Part shown: positions 10,382 to 23,643 of the stretch, one piece after another
Numbering within the stretch: the first letter of the stretch is position 1
How the letters are laid out: each line of letters opens with the position of its first letter
Source of the DNA: Rhineura floridana
Taxonomy: Eukaryota > Chordata > Lepidosauria > Squamata > Rhineuridae
DNA length: 64,000 nucleotides
Direction: 5' to 3'
NCBI RefSeq assembly: GCF_030035675.1
Contig: NC_084485.1
Location: 98,786,838-98,850,837 of the forward strand
Program-made: the position numbers and the translations under genes
Notes under the pieces: model-generated
What the model saw: the letters and a program-made list of their open reading frames with translations, nothing else
What the model was told of the DNA's origin: nothing
Databases searched by the model: none

Positions 10382-13300
10382 CTCACAGATTCTTAAATGT
10401 TTTATGATTAATAGCTTCTTAGATCAACAAAATAGTTGCTTATACTCCTCAAAAATTCTCTCCTGTCTGCAAATTCTGCTTTCTGGTATAAAGTTTACTG
10501 CTGAGTTTCAGGTTTCTCATATCATATAATTTGGGGGGTGGGGGTGGCATGTTCTCCATTTATGCCTCATTTTAATGCAAGTAGAAAAGGGAGTGTTGCT
10601 CTTACTAATATTATTACTAAAGGTTGATCACATTTGAAGCCTCACCAAAAAAAAAAAATGTCCTATGGCTAGCTTGGTGATTTATGACTACCCCTTCTGA
10701 ACAATAACTATTTATACATTCACTTATTGTGTCGCTCGGTGTCACATTTTTGGCAAAGTCACCCAATGCTGTGTAGTGTGCCCCATTACACCTTCCATTA
10801 GAAGATGTTTAGCAGAACTGCCATTTAATGATTCTGCCTTTTAATTTGCTTGAAAAAGACTGCCGCTTGTACCACTTTACTCAGCTTTTCTTTTGATTAA
10901 TGGGAATGCATTTCTGTACATGGTGAGAAAGCTATAAGCATTAAGGATTGTGAGAATTCCAGTATCAGGTTTCAAAGGTAAGAATCCAAAAGGCTTGGAA
11001 TATATTGTTTGGAGACTGATCATTAATGAATTGAAGGATGAAAAAAAATGGCAGAAAATGCTTTTGTAAAAGTTTCTTTAAGAAGTTATGCCAGCAGTCC
11101 AAGCTGACTTTCTCTATTCTGAACATTTTGGAAAGGAAGAACAGATAAACACACTTATTGATTATGTAAAACCAGTGACCTTTCCCGCCATCATAAACAA
11201 GGAGTATAGTGAAGTAGTTGGGCATCAGCTGTTAAAAACAACATTCAAAAGCTGCTCATATCATACAGATGCAATAAATTCTGTGAAACTGGATATGAAG
11301 GAAAGACTGGAAATTTAATCTACTAATCTTTAATATAAAAACTTGTTTAGAGACAGAGGCTATGAATTCTAAATAGCCCATGTACAGAAATAAAAAGGAA
11401 AGGACTAGAAAGCTGGTATCCAATATTAAAATATTTAATTGGATTCAAGACTACAGTGAAGCAGGCAGCAAAACCATTGGTTTCAGTAGAGTGTGGATGT
11501 CAAAGCAGGATGGGAGCCATGAACAATATATTTTGGCTCTCCAACATGCAAACTGTTTATCTCAAGAATTATTTGCCCCAAGTTACAATTATGCTGTATA
11601 TCCCTCCTCCAATTCAGCAATGGAAGCCATTCAAGCAATGTCACCAACAACACTAAGGGGAATCACTTTCACAGTAATGACAAGATGGTATCATACCCTC
11701 TATCCCAATAGAAATATCAGTACTTTTTTACAAGAAATGTTTTAATTTTCTTGGATAATGTATCCTAATAAACGGTGGGGAAAGAACAGGGGAACATATT
11801 TAAATATTGATGGTCATGTCCAAAGATAATCTGACTTGGGGCCAGCATCCTTAACTATATAAAGCTATATATAGGTTACATGGTTCCCTTGAACCAATTT
11901 ACCATGTTCTTGGATTACACAGAGAAAGAGGATGTTTCTAGTACACAACATGAATTATCAGGGGTGCGGGTGCAAGTGTTCAGGAGTGTTTCCTGAAGGA
12001 AAGCCACTTTCAAAGCAGCACTCTGCAGGATCAGTGCCTCCATTCAACAGCTGTTGAGCCAAGGGAGTGATCTTGTGGACTGTGGGGTGTTTTGTGGGGG
12101 TTTTTTTGCAAAACAGCATCCCAGATCCACAGGATTGTTCCCTTGACTCAACAGCTGATAAGCAGAGGAAGCAATTCTATGCAGAATTGACCTGGCTGTC
12201 AGTTGGGAGGGGAGGAAGGAGATGCAACATTTCCTTCCCTCTCACCCCTCTCAGCTATATATTTGATTAGGGTGGTTTTCTTACCCTAATTAAAAGTTAG
12301 CCCTGCCCCAATATCTTTTTTGGGAGTGGTGCCAATCCAGTGCAGGTGGTCCCGTGTCAACTCAGGGTGGGTTGGCCTGATGCCCTGCCCCCAGATTGGA
12401 GCCATGGGGAGGATTAGGAGGGTCTATCTACACCCCTAATGAAAATATCAACTGTAAATACAGAATAAATATAAATTTAATCTAAAAGACAAGATAATAC
12501 AATGGAGATATAAAGATACCAACAATTTACACCACAAAAATTAACTGAAATAAATAATTGTTGTTTTTTAAATATGTGAAATTAATAATTGTCAAATAAA
12601 AATAATTAATGAAACAGTTAGCAGGAAAGCATTTCTGTTATTAACTTCTAAATTGCATCCTACTAAAACTTTCACCAGTCGTAACTAGTCAAAAAGCTTA
12701 CTAAATTCCCAACCACGTAGCAATTTAACTTAAGTATGAGGGCATTACCTGTCCAAACAGGGATCCAAGAAACAAGTGTGATCAGAAAGACAGTTTAGAA
12801 AAATGAATCCAGCATCCCGTGTGTAGGATCCGAAATGGTGTGTAGTGTGTAGGATCCAAAATGGGAAATAAGTTTAGTTAAAAATAGATGGAAAATGTTT
12901 AAAATTGGAATAGTGGAGTCTGAGTCTCACAAGGAATAAAAAGGATTTTGATGAGGAGGGGGGACTCTATAAAAAAAACTGCATCAATTCAAAGCTGTTC
13001 ACAAACCACATATTCAGGCCCAAAATGGATGGCTCAGAAAAAAAAATGGCCAAGAGCAGCTTCAAAAATTGGAGAGATATGCTCCATGGAAGGCAAAAGG
13101 GCATGCAGAGCTTCAAAAGGCTCAGAACAAGCAAAAAATCTACTAGCAAAATTGGAGCTCAGCAATAAAATAAAACGAATCGAAGTAAAGAAGTTAGCAC
13201 TGAGATGTCATCTCGTTTTGATCACCCCCTTGGATGCCCCAAATGTTGTGCCTTTTCCCCTCCTTTTTCCAGTCTTACATTTAGTTCTCCCCATTTCCAT

Positions 13301-15029
13301 ATCAGTTTGCAAATTGTTTCTTTAAAAGTTTCTTTAAAATTCTTTAGCATTTTAGTGTGCGTTTCTCATCATATGCAAATTGTAGTGCAATTTTGCTTAA
13401 TACACACATTTTTTCAAAGCAGTTTCCCATATGTAATACATTTTATATGTTATTTTTAATCATATATGCATTTGTGTACACTCTACCCTAGTATATCAAT
13501 TTTTTTAACGGATGGCTATGTTTTGGTTTGTGTTTTGTTTTGGAAAGTGCAAATTAGATAAAGTGCTTATCCACATGGGAGCATAACTTAGTGCTAAAGG
13601 TGCTGCTTTTACCTCCGTTTTCTGTTTGCACCTTCCACAGTAAGAACTCAATGCCAGCTGCAAACACGGTGTTTTCTAGTCACACTTGAGGGGAGCATCA
13701 ATCACACAGTTTCCTACAGACCACACCCTCTAATTTAACATTTCCACTCCCTCTGGTTACCTGGCAACCGAGCATGCTCAGTTTGTTCTATCAATAAGTT
13801 TCATTTAAAAATAAAACAACCCAGAAGTGGGATTATTTGTATTTTCACTGGTACAATACAGCTAAAATACAAATCTTTGTTTGAGAAGTGTTATGCTTTT
13901 ATGCACAAGTTAGGGGGGGGAGAAAATAAAGGCACCATTTGCAGCAACATAAAAAGGCCTTGCAGAATGGGAGAAAGCAGCAGAAGTTTCTCTTCAGCTT
14001 ACAGGAAATGAAATGAATGAAGGGAGGAGGAGGGAGTGGGCATGGAAAGGGGAACAATTGACACACCCACCTAAAAGCATCAGAGCACAGTGTCTTCAAG
14101 ATGATACAATGTTTTTTTCCTTCCCTTTTCGGATTATCGGAGGATTGTGTTAGTATGGATTACCAGAGGAAAAACTGTGTGATAGCTTCTGTTTGCCAGT
14201 AACATCATGTGAACCATGCAAATTAAAAGGAGATGCAAATAGCACCAGACACAGTAAATCCCTGTGTAAATAAGCCCAAGTTTGCTTTAAATGAGAACTG
14301 AATTTCCCCATCCCTACTCCTGCAGAAACAGTTTTTGTTTTTAAGAAGAATTTAAGCATTTCAAGGGCACAGGGCGACTCAGTGCTGCTGGCTGCATGGA
14401 GTAATAAATATTCTGTCTTTTTCACACTAGTGCTTTGTCTTAGCTTGACTAAGACCTTGTCAACATTTCTGCTTCCTACATTCCAGAGTCCAGACTTGAG
14501 ACATTTCTGCCCTCAAAATAGACATTTAGGCCTGCTTAAACCATTAGGCAAAGCTTGTTGAGCAAAGTTTATTTCCATTCCACTCTATAGCCCTTCACAC
14601 ATGAAGTGATAAGCCATAAGGGTTTAAAGGTCAAAACTGACTTGGGCCTGGAAATGGATTGGTCATAATACCCAGTCTCAGTCTAGCTGTCGTGTTCTGA
14701 ACTAACTGCAGCTTTTGAACTGGCTGTTAGCAGAGGGATCAATGGCTCTGCTCAAAGACTAGTTTCATCAGGCTCTGCCGTCAGCTGTCATCATTTAGCT
14801 GCCAATTCCATCAGGCTATATAGGGCCTCTCCATCAGCTCAGCTAAGAGTCCAGAAATAGATGGCTTCTATTCCTTTCCTGTCCAGCAGGTTGTCACAAG
14901 AACTTTGCAATTCAGAACCAATGCCTGAGTTTACTTCCCCAACCACCCTCCCTGCCAATCCTCCCTCCTTTTGTGTTATATCTGAGGGCAGGAAGAAACT
15001 ATCTTATTATTTATGTTTGTAACCCTTTT
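10382..15029. other. Long unassigned stretch
   Basis: Apart from homopolymer runs and a small direct duplication of GTGTAGGATCC near 12820-12860, nothing was recognised. Frames at 11088-11318 (76 aa) and 11380-11745 (121 aa) have no known motif, no clear splice sites and different phases. 10680-10950 and 14140-14450 have the mixed, non-repetitive composition often seen in conserved non-coding DNA, including an ATGCAAAT octamer near 14234, but no conservation can be seen from one sequence. Confidence 0.4.
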
Positions 15030-15073
15030 TTTTGGCCAAAGGCTGGGGTAAAAATAATTTAAATAAATAAATT
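15020..15073 (+). mobile_element. LINE 3' tail fragment
   Basis: TTTGTAACCC, then GGCTGGGGTAAAAATAATTTAAATAAATAAAT resembles the degenerate terminus of a CR1/L2-type LINE. Only the terminus is recognisable. Confidence 0.4.
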
Positions 15074-16770
15074 CAAAGACAGTCCTAGATACTTATGGTT
15101 CTATGACTATTTCTTGGTGCTCTGATACTTGTTCTCACCAGATTGTCTGTGTTCATTGTATGTTGATTTTATGGCTTTTATCAGCTAGTTCGAGTCTCTT
15201 TTTGGAAAGAAAAGGTAAAAATCCTAAAAATAAAATAAATAACTGTGGTAACTGCATTCCTCCGGTAGATCCCACACTTAGAAGTGTGTGAACCTCATGA
15301 TTAATGACTCCATTTAGAATGTATTGATTTCATTTGCTTTTTATCAAGAGTTTGCTTGTCTAATCACCATATACTTAGCCAATTCATATTTTGCTTCAAA
15401 GTACAAAACTGTACTGGATAGCTTCCCAAACTCTAAAGTGAGATCTCAGATGTACTTTGTGCACATTCTTGCAAGATATGATGGTGTGATTCAATCTTCA
15501 CTGATTATTCCCCTAACTACCACCCTAGAATATTTCCACATTTTTCAAAGAGTCCTAAAGCCTCTTTCAAACCCCATGAAAGTTTTACCAGTGAATGAAG
15601 TATTTAAACCAGAATGGAGCTTTTCACTTCTATCCCATATAATGTAACTCTAATATCAGCAAAACCTTATTGCCACAACTTGGATTTTTCGTGTACTTCC
15701 TCTGGGACCCACAATAAGCTGATTGCCAAATAACAATGAACTCATCTCAAATGCAAATACAGCCTGAGCCAGGTGAATAAATTGTCTATTATTAGGCTTT
15801 TTCATGCAGTAAATGCTTTTGTTTCCTGCTCCTCTGTCTCAACACCTGCTGTTGCAATGGATACCAACTTTCAGAGCATCACTCCCCATTAACAACAGAA
15901 TATAAACTAGTATGGAATTGCTTATACAGAAAGTGATTAACTTTTATAAAGGGGGCTTTGTTGAAGCAATGAGGAAGGAGCACACAGTAGTGGAACTGGG
16001 GCAAAGCTGAATATAAATCATCAATCTCCATTGAGTCAATGCAGCAAAGGAAAGACATTCAAATGCATAGAATGCAGTGAGGGCTGTTGAAGAAAACACT
16101 GGACTGTTTTCAAGGATGAAATGTTTATGGGTAATGGTAATTGGGGGATGGATGGTGAGGGTTTTTAGTGGTATGTGAAACGGCTCATGGGACTGTGTGA
16201 GCTAGGAATACAGAACAGGAATAATCAAAATTAAGCAGCTTTGAAACAAACATACCCATGGATCTATATTTTTTTAAAACAGTGGAATTGAAGTGGAAGA
16301 GAAGGATATTCTAATCAATTAACAATCCTATGGTTGGAGTAAAATGGCTGCTGCTACATCAAGGCTTCTGACTGTGGAAGAGAGGAGCAATCCAATGTAT
16401 ACCAAGGAAGACTACAAAAACAACAATGCCAAAGCCAAAGTGGAAGCAGGATGAAGGCAGCATCACAGCATCCCCAGCAATCATACAGCTTGAGCTAATC
16501 AACAGAACTGCCATAGCAATGGAGTACAATATGAGTAGGGAGCAGTAGAAGGCTGGCAGATGTGGCCACAAATATTCATCCTGCCATCCTCTGATGAGTC
16601 AGGCTCTGATATGTCTGGAGTGATACTGGCTGGTATCCAGTGAAAGTCACTGTGTGAGCAGAATGACTTTTGCTCATGCAACAGAACTTCCCCTTCCTTT
16701 CCTCCCTCCACGTTCCCAGGCAACACCCCTCCCAATTCAGCTCTGAGAATCCCCCCAATCCTCCAAAGCA
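15074..16770. other. Unassigned sequence
   Basis: No gene, RNA or repeat was recognised. The 107-residue frame at 15324-15647 has no motif and no splice context. Confidence 0.4.
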
Positions 16771-16773
16771 GAT

Positions 16774-17960
16774 TTGAGGTGTGGGGTGCATGGGAGGAAG
16801 AGAGGAAGAGGGGACATTCCATTGCATGAATATAAGTTGTTTCACTTCCCCAATAACTTCACTGAATTCAATCCACTGGGAGACAAGGGAGCAATAATAG
16901 GCAGGTGTGCCATCCTGCATTCTCCTGCTAGGAACTTAAATAGTGGGGTGTGTGATTGGCATGCAGACCGCAGGGTGATTTCCTGGCCTGGCACAAAAGT
17001 TGTGGGTGTCTTCCATCACCTAGATGGCCTGGTAGATAGTGCTGGGGAGGACTGAGTGGTTGTGGTGCACATTAGCAGCAATGACAGGGGGAAATGTAGA
17101 TATGAGGTACTGGAAGCAAAATTTAGCTTGCTAGGTAGGATGCTGAAAGCCAGGACCTCCAAGGTAGCTTTCTCTGAATTGCGCAGAGCCAGCTAGGCAG
17201 GTGCAGCTTTGTAGTCTAAATGCGTGGATGAGACAATGGCGTCAGGAGGAAGGGGTTGGATTTGTTAGGCCCTGTGATCATTTTGGGATGAGCCGGGCCA
17301 ATACAAAAGGGATGGGCTCTTCTTGAACCAGGATGAAATCAGACTGCTGGCACTTTCAAAAGAGCAGGTTTTAAACTGATTGAGAGGGAAAAGCTGACAG
17401 GAGCTGAGGAGTTTGGATCAAATCTCCCCCCTAGGATGAAGACCAAAAAAATGATGAAAATTTTAATGGGGTAGGCCTAGAAATAGGTTTTGTGAATGCA
17501 GGGGCACAGCATAGCAATTCAGAGAGGCCAAAGTACCACAGGCCAAAAGACAAGTGCCAAAGACACTTGAAGAGAGACACTATAACCAAGTGCCTATATG
17601 CTATTGCTAGAAGCCTCCGAGCCAAGTTGGGAGAACTGGAGTGCTTGGTCTTATTGGTGTAGTGAGCACAATGGAAAACTGGTGGAACAGAGAAAACCAG
17701 TGGGACATGGTTATCCCTGGATATAAACTATATTGGAAGGACAGGGAAGGACATATTGGAGGCGGTGCTGCTCTATATGTGAAAGGGAGCATTGAATCCA
17801 GCAATCTAGAAACCCCAAAAGAGGCAGACTTCACCACAGAATCATTGTGGATGGTGATACTGGGCCCCAAGAGCAATTTAACACTGGGGACATTCTATCG
17901 TCCCCCTCATCAAAATGCTCAGGGAGATCTCGAGATGAAAAATGAAATCAAGGAAGCATC
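16774..17960 (+). mobile_element. CR1 LINE 5' half: esterase ORF1 and endonuclease ORF2, decayed
   Basis: At 17056-17160 the plus strand reads VVVVHISSND followed by GRMLKARTSKVAF, the esterase-like block of CR1 ORF1 (family pattern HIGTND). Upstream in the same frame the ORF continues from about 16890, with one in-frame TGA at 17053-17055. ORF2 begins near 17590 (KCLYAIARSLRAKLGELE) and continues into the apurinic-like endonuclease region with GYKLYWKDREGHIGGGAALY and LGTFYRPPHQN (17884-17916). Several stops are present. It is a distinct CR1 copy that retains a 5' part, unlike the 3' ends elsewhere in the window. Confidence 0.75.
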
Positions 17961-18059
17961 CAAAAGAGATGGGTGGTGTTACCATACATTGAAGGAAAGA
18001 GATTCTCTCCTACAGTCCACTTATTATTTGATTGGGAGACGCCAATTTACAAGACCAAA

Positions 18060-20710
18060 TATTAGTTGCAGGCCTCTAGTTACTTTCTAAAATACCTCAT
18101 TTATGTATTCATCAACTTAAGAGATACATTCCTGCTTCTGCTGTTTTACAATAGTACCACATGACCTCTGAAAAGTGGGGTCAGGAGGCTTGTGAATCTG
18201 CCTGAGCCACCAAAGATAAACAAATCTGGAACTCATTAGTCTTTGGGCAGCAGTGTTTTGATGCACGCTGGAAAAAGAGTTATCAAGACTGTACTGAGAA
18301 AGGTTGATCTATGTCTTTCCATCTCCAAATGTCTGTTAAACTGCCAACAGGCTTCACATGGTCCCTGAGAGGTTTGAATTTTCTGTTCTCCCGCATTGTT
18401 AAATGGTCAAATGGTAATGTGTTCCTGGCTAATTTATTACACTGATATGACAAGTTATGAGTAAATGGATTCTTGTTTACTGCTGCTAATAACTGGGTTT
18501 ACATTCATTAAGATCATTCCAAAGATTAGTCTTTTCATTTTGCAGACTAGAATAATAAGACTAACGCTCTTTAAGTGGTTAAATAAAATGCTGTATGGTG
18601 GACCCACTTAAGTTAATTGCCACAGTGTCTTCCATTCCAACTCAGCCCTCATATTGCCAGTTCACTGCCTCTACAAAATCAGACCAAATCCTGATGAAGA
18701 AGCTGCTGATAATGGGATTCATATCTGAAATGTATTATACAGTAGAAAAAAGTGCCAGTAACAGAAAATCCACTGCTGGTGTGCGCTGTTTTGGTTTGTA
18801 AATTAAGGATCCTTAAGGCCAGACAAGGTCACAGTGATTGTTAAGTTACAGCCCCTACAGTGGTGGTGTATTGCAGGTGTATTCTGCAACATGCTCTTGA
18901 AACAATAATAGTGCATTAGGGGTGGCGTTATTCTGCTTTAGTTTGTCCTGCAATGCTTCGCCTGTACAGAAAAGGAGGGTCTACTGTAACCCCAATCCGA
19001 ATCACACCTAGCAGCTGCTTTAAAATGAAAAGAGGAAATCACTGGAGATCCTGTTTCCTGACCTGCCACATCACATTTAATAGCAGTTTTAGGGCTACAG
19101 CATGTAATTCTCAGCTCCTGCATGATTTCCCCCAATTTAAATCCACCCTGAGGCTGCTATTGGCCCTTTGTGGGTAAGCCATACGCTGTTCACAGATTTC
19201 CACATTGTGTCTAATTTGGATCTTAATCCAAACACAGCTCAGTCACCTTTATTTTTCAGCAAAGGCTGTTTTCTTGTTTATAAACACAGTCACAGTCAGC
19301 TTTTTGAAAAAGTGACGTCAAGAAAAAGAGGATGGTGTCATTACACAGGTTGGTCACTAGATAGCTCTAGACTTAGTTGTATCTGGATGAGTCAGGAGTT
19401 TCCTGTTGCTGCTCTGTTCTTGTTTATGAGAGACAACAGAGTTCTGGTCTGGCTTCCTGACAGGTGTGTCCTCTAGCCTTTCATTGATAATAGATACTTT
19501 TGCGGAATCTGAACATAGGCGATCTGAAAAATAGAGGGAACAGCTCCTTCATGGTCTGCTATCCAGTCCCTGGAACAGTCCAGATCTAGTCATCAAAAGC
19601 CATATACAGAAAAGCCAACATCTGTATTGTTGTTGTTGCTGCTGCTGCTGCTTAAAAAGTGAAATCAAGCTGACTAGGGAAATGCCTTGAGCTCAAGTGA
19701 GAAGGAGATAGAGAGATGGGATTATATTTCAGTTTGATAGACATTAAATAACCATGAATTATAGGGCATTCCACACACTGATTTTGTGCACAGAAACTCT
19801 TTACTTTTCATGCGGATCTGTGCCTTCTCCTATGTAAGTCAAAGGAGAGATCTGTCCCAGGGAGAAAAGGCTGTCCCCAAAAATCAGTGAAAGGAGGCAG
19901 AAACCCACCCTCAAACAATGATCCTTGGGGTAATAGGACCCTGGGGATCTATGCTATTTTTTCATTCTCTTCCGTTATGCAAGTAAATGTCTCTTTCTCC
20001 CAGGGAGAAGAGGCTTTATACCCAAGAATCTGTAGTGTGGGCAGAAGCTACCACCAGCAATCCTTAGAGTAACTTGCAGCGGAGGTGAAATTTTCTCCAC
20101 CCCAGTCTTTCCTGGGGATCCATGCTCTTTTTTCCACCATTACTACCCATAATTCCTGTTGTACTATTGTCTGCCCTTGTGGGAGAACAACTGCAGTTAT
20201 CAGTCTGAAATTAAGCAGGTTTAATCTTCTCAAAAGGGGTGACCATGCCTGGAAATAACATCTAATTATGGCAGAAAACAAAAGAGACTTTTTGTTTTTT
20301 TAAAGACATCAAACTTTAAAGATGCCCTGCATGAAAACCCCTGGATATATCTGCCTACAATTGGTCAGGCTTAATCCAATCTGTAGGGGCTGATATGCCT
20401 GCAAATGTCATCTTCTGTTAAAAGGGGAAAAATTCTATCATTTTTTAGATTCTCCATTATTGTGAATAGAGAGGAAACAGGGCTTTGTTTATGACAAATC
20501 TAATTTGGTCTCGAATAACTAGTTGAATTAGAAAGACATAGAGTGGTTCCAAAACAGATCGGGCTGCTTCTGAAAGGTACAGATGCAGATACAAGTCAAA
20601 TTTTGTGGCTGATGCACAACCTGAAAATTTAGGATGAAAATTGTGGATGAGCCAGGTCTCTGGTTTAGAGATTTTGGCTGTGTGCACATGACATTTTATT
20701 CAATGGAGAC
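18060..20710. other. Unassigned sequence with a short triplet repeat
   Basis: No gene was recognised. A TTG/CTG triplet run lies at about 19626-19651. The segment 18100-18560 is unique-looking mixed sequence, a possible conserved non-coding element, but this cannot be judged without comparison. Confidence 0.4.
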
Positions 20711-20729
20711 GGAATTCTTTTTCTTTCTC
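20711..20729 (+). repeat. Left target-site duplication of the L1
   Basis: The 19-base GGAATTCTTTTTCTTTCTC is repeated exactly at 23644-23662, bracketing the L1 insertion. Confidence 0.92.
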
Positions 20730-23643
20730 GAAAACTAAATTTTGCTAAACAAAGGACTTTTGAATTTGCAAATAAACCTGGGAAATGGTTAGCATATAAA
20801 TTAAGAAAAGAACGTCAAAAAAATATTATTTTAAAGATACAAGAAGGAGATGAGACGTTGACAGATAATGTAAAAATCAAAAAGATTTTTCATCAATATT
20901 ATTCAACATTGTACAAATGTCAGGAAATTCCATCTGAAAAAATAGAAGAGTATATATCTAAACAGAATTTGCCTAAAATTACAGATTTTCAGAGACAAGC
21001 TATTAATGGCCCTATTACGTCAAGAGAGATATCTGAAGCTATAAACAAAATTAAATTAGGAAAGGCACCAGGACCAGATGGGTTATCTGCAATGTATTAT
21101 AAATGTTTGGAGGAAGAACTCTTGCTACCTTTACAGTCTACAATGAATTTTATTCTGCAAGAGGGAAAGATACCGGATAGTTGGAAAAATGCTAATATAA
21201 CATTAATACCTAAAGAGGAGCAAGATCTAACTAAAACAAAAAATTATCGACCAATATCTCTATTGAATAATGACTATAAAATTTTTACAATGATCTTGGC
21301 AGAAAGATTGAAAATAATATTGCAACAATTTATTCAGGAAGATCAATCAGGGTTTTTACCTAAAAGACAATTACGTGACAACGTCAGGAATGTCTTGAAT
21401 GAGTTGGAATATTTAGAACAACGAAATGATAAACAAGCAGCTTTGATTTTTTTAGATGCTGAAAAAGCATTTGATAATTTGAATTGGAAATTTATGTTTC
21501 AGGTTTTGGAGCAAATGGATTTTGGAGACAATTTTATAAAATGGATTAGATCGATTTATACATCTCAGAAGGCTCAGATAATTGTTAACGGAGATTTAAC
21601 GGATTCATGTGAAATACAAAAGGGTACAAGACAGGGATGTCCTTTATCTCCCCTTTTATTTATTCTGGTCTTAGAAGTGCTGCTTAGAGATATAAGGCAA
21701 GATAAAAGAATTTCGGGATTAAAGATAAAAAAAGAAGAATATAAATTGAGAGCATTTGCTGATGATTTGATAATTGTACTAGAAAACCCTTTGGAAGGAA
21801 TTAATGTATTGATGGACAAATTAAAAGAATTTGGACCGTTAGCAGGATTTAAGATCAACAATCAAAAAACAAAGATGTTGGTGAAAAATTTAACTTTAAG
21901 GGAACAGAAAGAGTTAATGGACAAGACAGATTTTACAATAGAGAAAAAGTTGAAATATTTAGGTATCATTATGACAAATAAAAACTCAAAGTTGTTTCAT
22001 AATAATTATGAAAAATTATGGACAGAGATTAAGAAAGATTTGCTAAGATGGGATAAACTACAATTGTCATTAATGGGTAGAATATCTGTGATAAAAATGA
22101 ATGTATTACCGAGAATGATGTTTTTGTTTCAAACAATACCTGTAATATCCTCTGATTTACCTTTTAAACAATGGCAAAAAGATATCTCTAAATTTGTATG
22201 GCAAGGAAAAAAACCAAGAGTTAAATTTAAACTACTACAAGATGCCAAAGAAAGAGGAGGACTGGGATTACCAAATCTGAGACTTTATTTTGCTGCCTGC
22301 TGTCTAGTCTGGATAAAGGAATGGATCTTATTGAGGAATAAAAGACTATTGGATTTGGAGGGCCATAATTTGAAGTGGGGATGGCATGGATATCTATGGT
22401 ATGATAAAGTAAAAGTAAATGTAGACTTTAACAATCATTTTATAAGACGTCCTCTGTTGAAAATATGGAATAGATATAAACCAAGGTTTTATTCGAAAAT
22501 ACCATTATGTGTCTCAAGTCAAGAAGCGTTTTACAGAAGAGAAATGGCTGGAAAAGAGAAATGGTTAACTTATCAAGAACTATTAGAAAACGTACATGGA
22601 GAATATATAATGAAAGAGAGAGAACAACTGACAAAGGAAGGATATAGTTTTCAATGGTTTGCCTATTTACAATTGTTAGAAAGATATAAAATGGACAAGA
22701 AAATGTATGGGTTTGAAATAAGTAAATCTGATTTTGAAATAGGATTGTGTACAAATGATGAAAATATAATTGCGAAAATGTATAAACTCTTACTGAAAAT
22801 GGATATGGAGGAAGAACAAGTAAAAGAGTGTATGGTAAAGTGGGCAAAAAATTTTGGTTATAACATACAAATGGATCAATGGGAAAATATGTGGAAAAAA
22901 GGCTTGAAATTTACACTATGCTATAATCTTAAAGAAAATTTTTATAAAATGATGTACCGTTGGTACATGACTCCAGAAAAGTTGTCAAAAATGTATAGTA
23001 ATGTTTCTAATGTTTGTTGGAAATGTAAACAACAAGAAGGATCATTTTATCATATGTGGTGGCTGTGTAAAAAGGCAAAATCATTTTGGGCACAGATAGG
23101 TAGGAAGATGCAAAAAATTCTAAAGATAAATATTCAGTCAAAACCAGAATTTTTTTTATTGGGTTTTATGGATAAACAAATAGAAAAGAAATATGGAAGA
23201 ATAATATTATATATGATTACGGCAGCAAGATTATTATATGCACAAAAGTGGAAAATGGAATCAACACCAACAATGGAAGAACGGCTATTGAAATTAATGG
23301 ACTTAGTAGAAATGGATAAATTGACATGTCTACTTAGAGAAAAATCGACAGATACATTTCTTAAGGAATGGAAGCCTCTCTTAGACTTTTTGTTGAAAGA
23401 TCAAAATAAAATGATGATACTGGGATTTGACGATTAATTAAGACAGCCTATGGAGAAAAGGGATTCTGTATGTATACATTAAGGGACAGGTTTGATGTAT
23501 ATTATATACTTATAGCTGATCTGCGACAAATCGGAAGTCAACTATTTTATTTTTATTTTTTGTTGTTGTATTGTTATGTTTTTTTGACTTTGTTTTGTTT
23601 GTTTTTTGAAAAATTTGAATAAAAATTATTAAAAAAAAAAAAA
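20730..23643 (+). mobile_element. Young 5'-truncated L1 retrotransposon
   Basis: The insertion runs from the 19-bp duplication at 20711-20729 to an A-rich tail with an AATAAA signal near 23618 and a poly(A) run ending at 23643, followed by the second exact copy of the duplication. It retains the part of ORF2 from the RT N-terminal extension to the stop; the 5' UTR, ORF1 and endonuclease are absent. Perfect duplications and an uninterrupted frame indicate very recent insertion by target-primed reverse transcription using machinery supplied by a complete L1. Confidence 0.95.
20732..23437 (+). CDS. L1 ORF2 C-terminal part: reverse transcriptase and Cys-rich domain
   Basis: The frame is open from the insertion junction to a TAA at 23435-23437, about 900 codons, with no natural start (the first part is cut off). 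Counting from the TTG at 20858 as residue 1, RT motifs are GKAPGPDGLS (about 69-78), NYRPISLLNNDYKI (about 129-142), FLDAEKAFDNLNW, GTRQGCPLSPLLF and the catalytic FADD at 300-303 (F in place of the usual Y). The C-terminal zinc-knuckle-like motif is C720-x2-C723, H732 and C737. Full-length L1 ORF2 proteins are near 1250-1280 residues and begin with an endonuclease. The product would lack nicking activity. No host promoter is apparent. Confidence 0.93.
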   Translation, partial: KLNFAKQRTFEFANKPGKWLAYKLRKERQKNIILKIQEGDETLTDNVKIKKIFHQYYSTLYKCQEIPSEKIEEYISKQNLPKITDFQRQAINGPITSREISEAINKIKLGKAPGPDGLSAMYYKCLEEELLLPLQSTMNFILQEGKIPDSWKNANITLIPKEEQDLTKTKNYRPISLLNNDYKIFTMILAERLKIILQQFIQEDQSGFLPKRQLRDNVRNVLNELEYLEQRNDKQAALIFLDAEKAFDNLNWKFMFQVLEQMDFGDNFIKWIRSIYTSQKAQIIVNGDLTDSCEIQKGTRQGCPLSPLLFILVLEVLLRDIRQDKRISGLKIKKEEYKLRAFADDLIIVLENPLEGINVLMDKLKEFGPLAGFKINNQKTKMLVKNLTLREQKELMDKTDFTIEKKLKYLGIIMTNKNSKLFHNNYEKLWTEIKKDLLRWDKLQLSLMGRISVIKMNVLPRMMFLFQTIPVISSDLPFKQWQKDISKFVWQGKKPRVKFKLLQDAKERGGLGLPNLRLYFAACCLVWIKEWILLRNKRLLDLEGHNLKWGWHGYLWYDKVKVNVDFNNHFIRRPLLKIWNRYKPRFYSKIPLCVSSQEAFYRREMAGKEKWLTYQELLENVHGEYIMKEREQLTKEGYSFQWFAYLQLLERYKMDKKMYGFEISKSDFEIGLCTNDENIIAKMYKLLLKMDMEEEQVKECMVKWAKNFGYNIQMDQWENMWKKGLKFTLCYNLKENFYKMMYRWYMTPEKLSKMYSNVSNVCWKCKQQEGSFYHMWWLCKKAKSFWAQIGRKMQKILKINIQSKPEFFLLGFMDKQIEKKYGRIILYMITAARLLYAQKWKMESTPTMEERLLKLMDLVEMDKLTCLLREKSTDTFLKEWKPLLDFLLKDQNKMMILGFDD

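Noticed and set aside
10965-11745. Possible two-exon gene from frames at 11088 and 11380
   Set aside because: No motif, no good donor or acceptor between them and biased AT-rich codons; chance frames are likelier.
22440-22847. Minus-strand frame of 135 residues inside the L1
   Set aside because: It is the complement of the A-rich L1 ORF2; the plus-strand frame carries all RT motifs.
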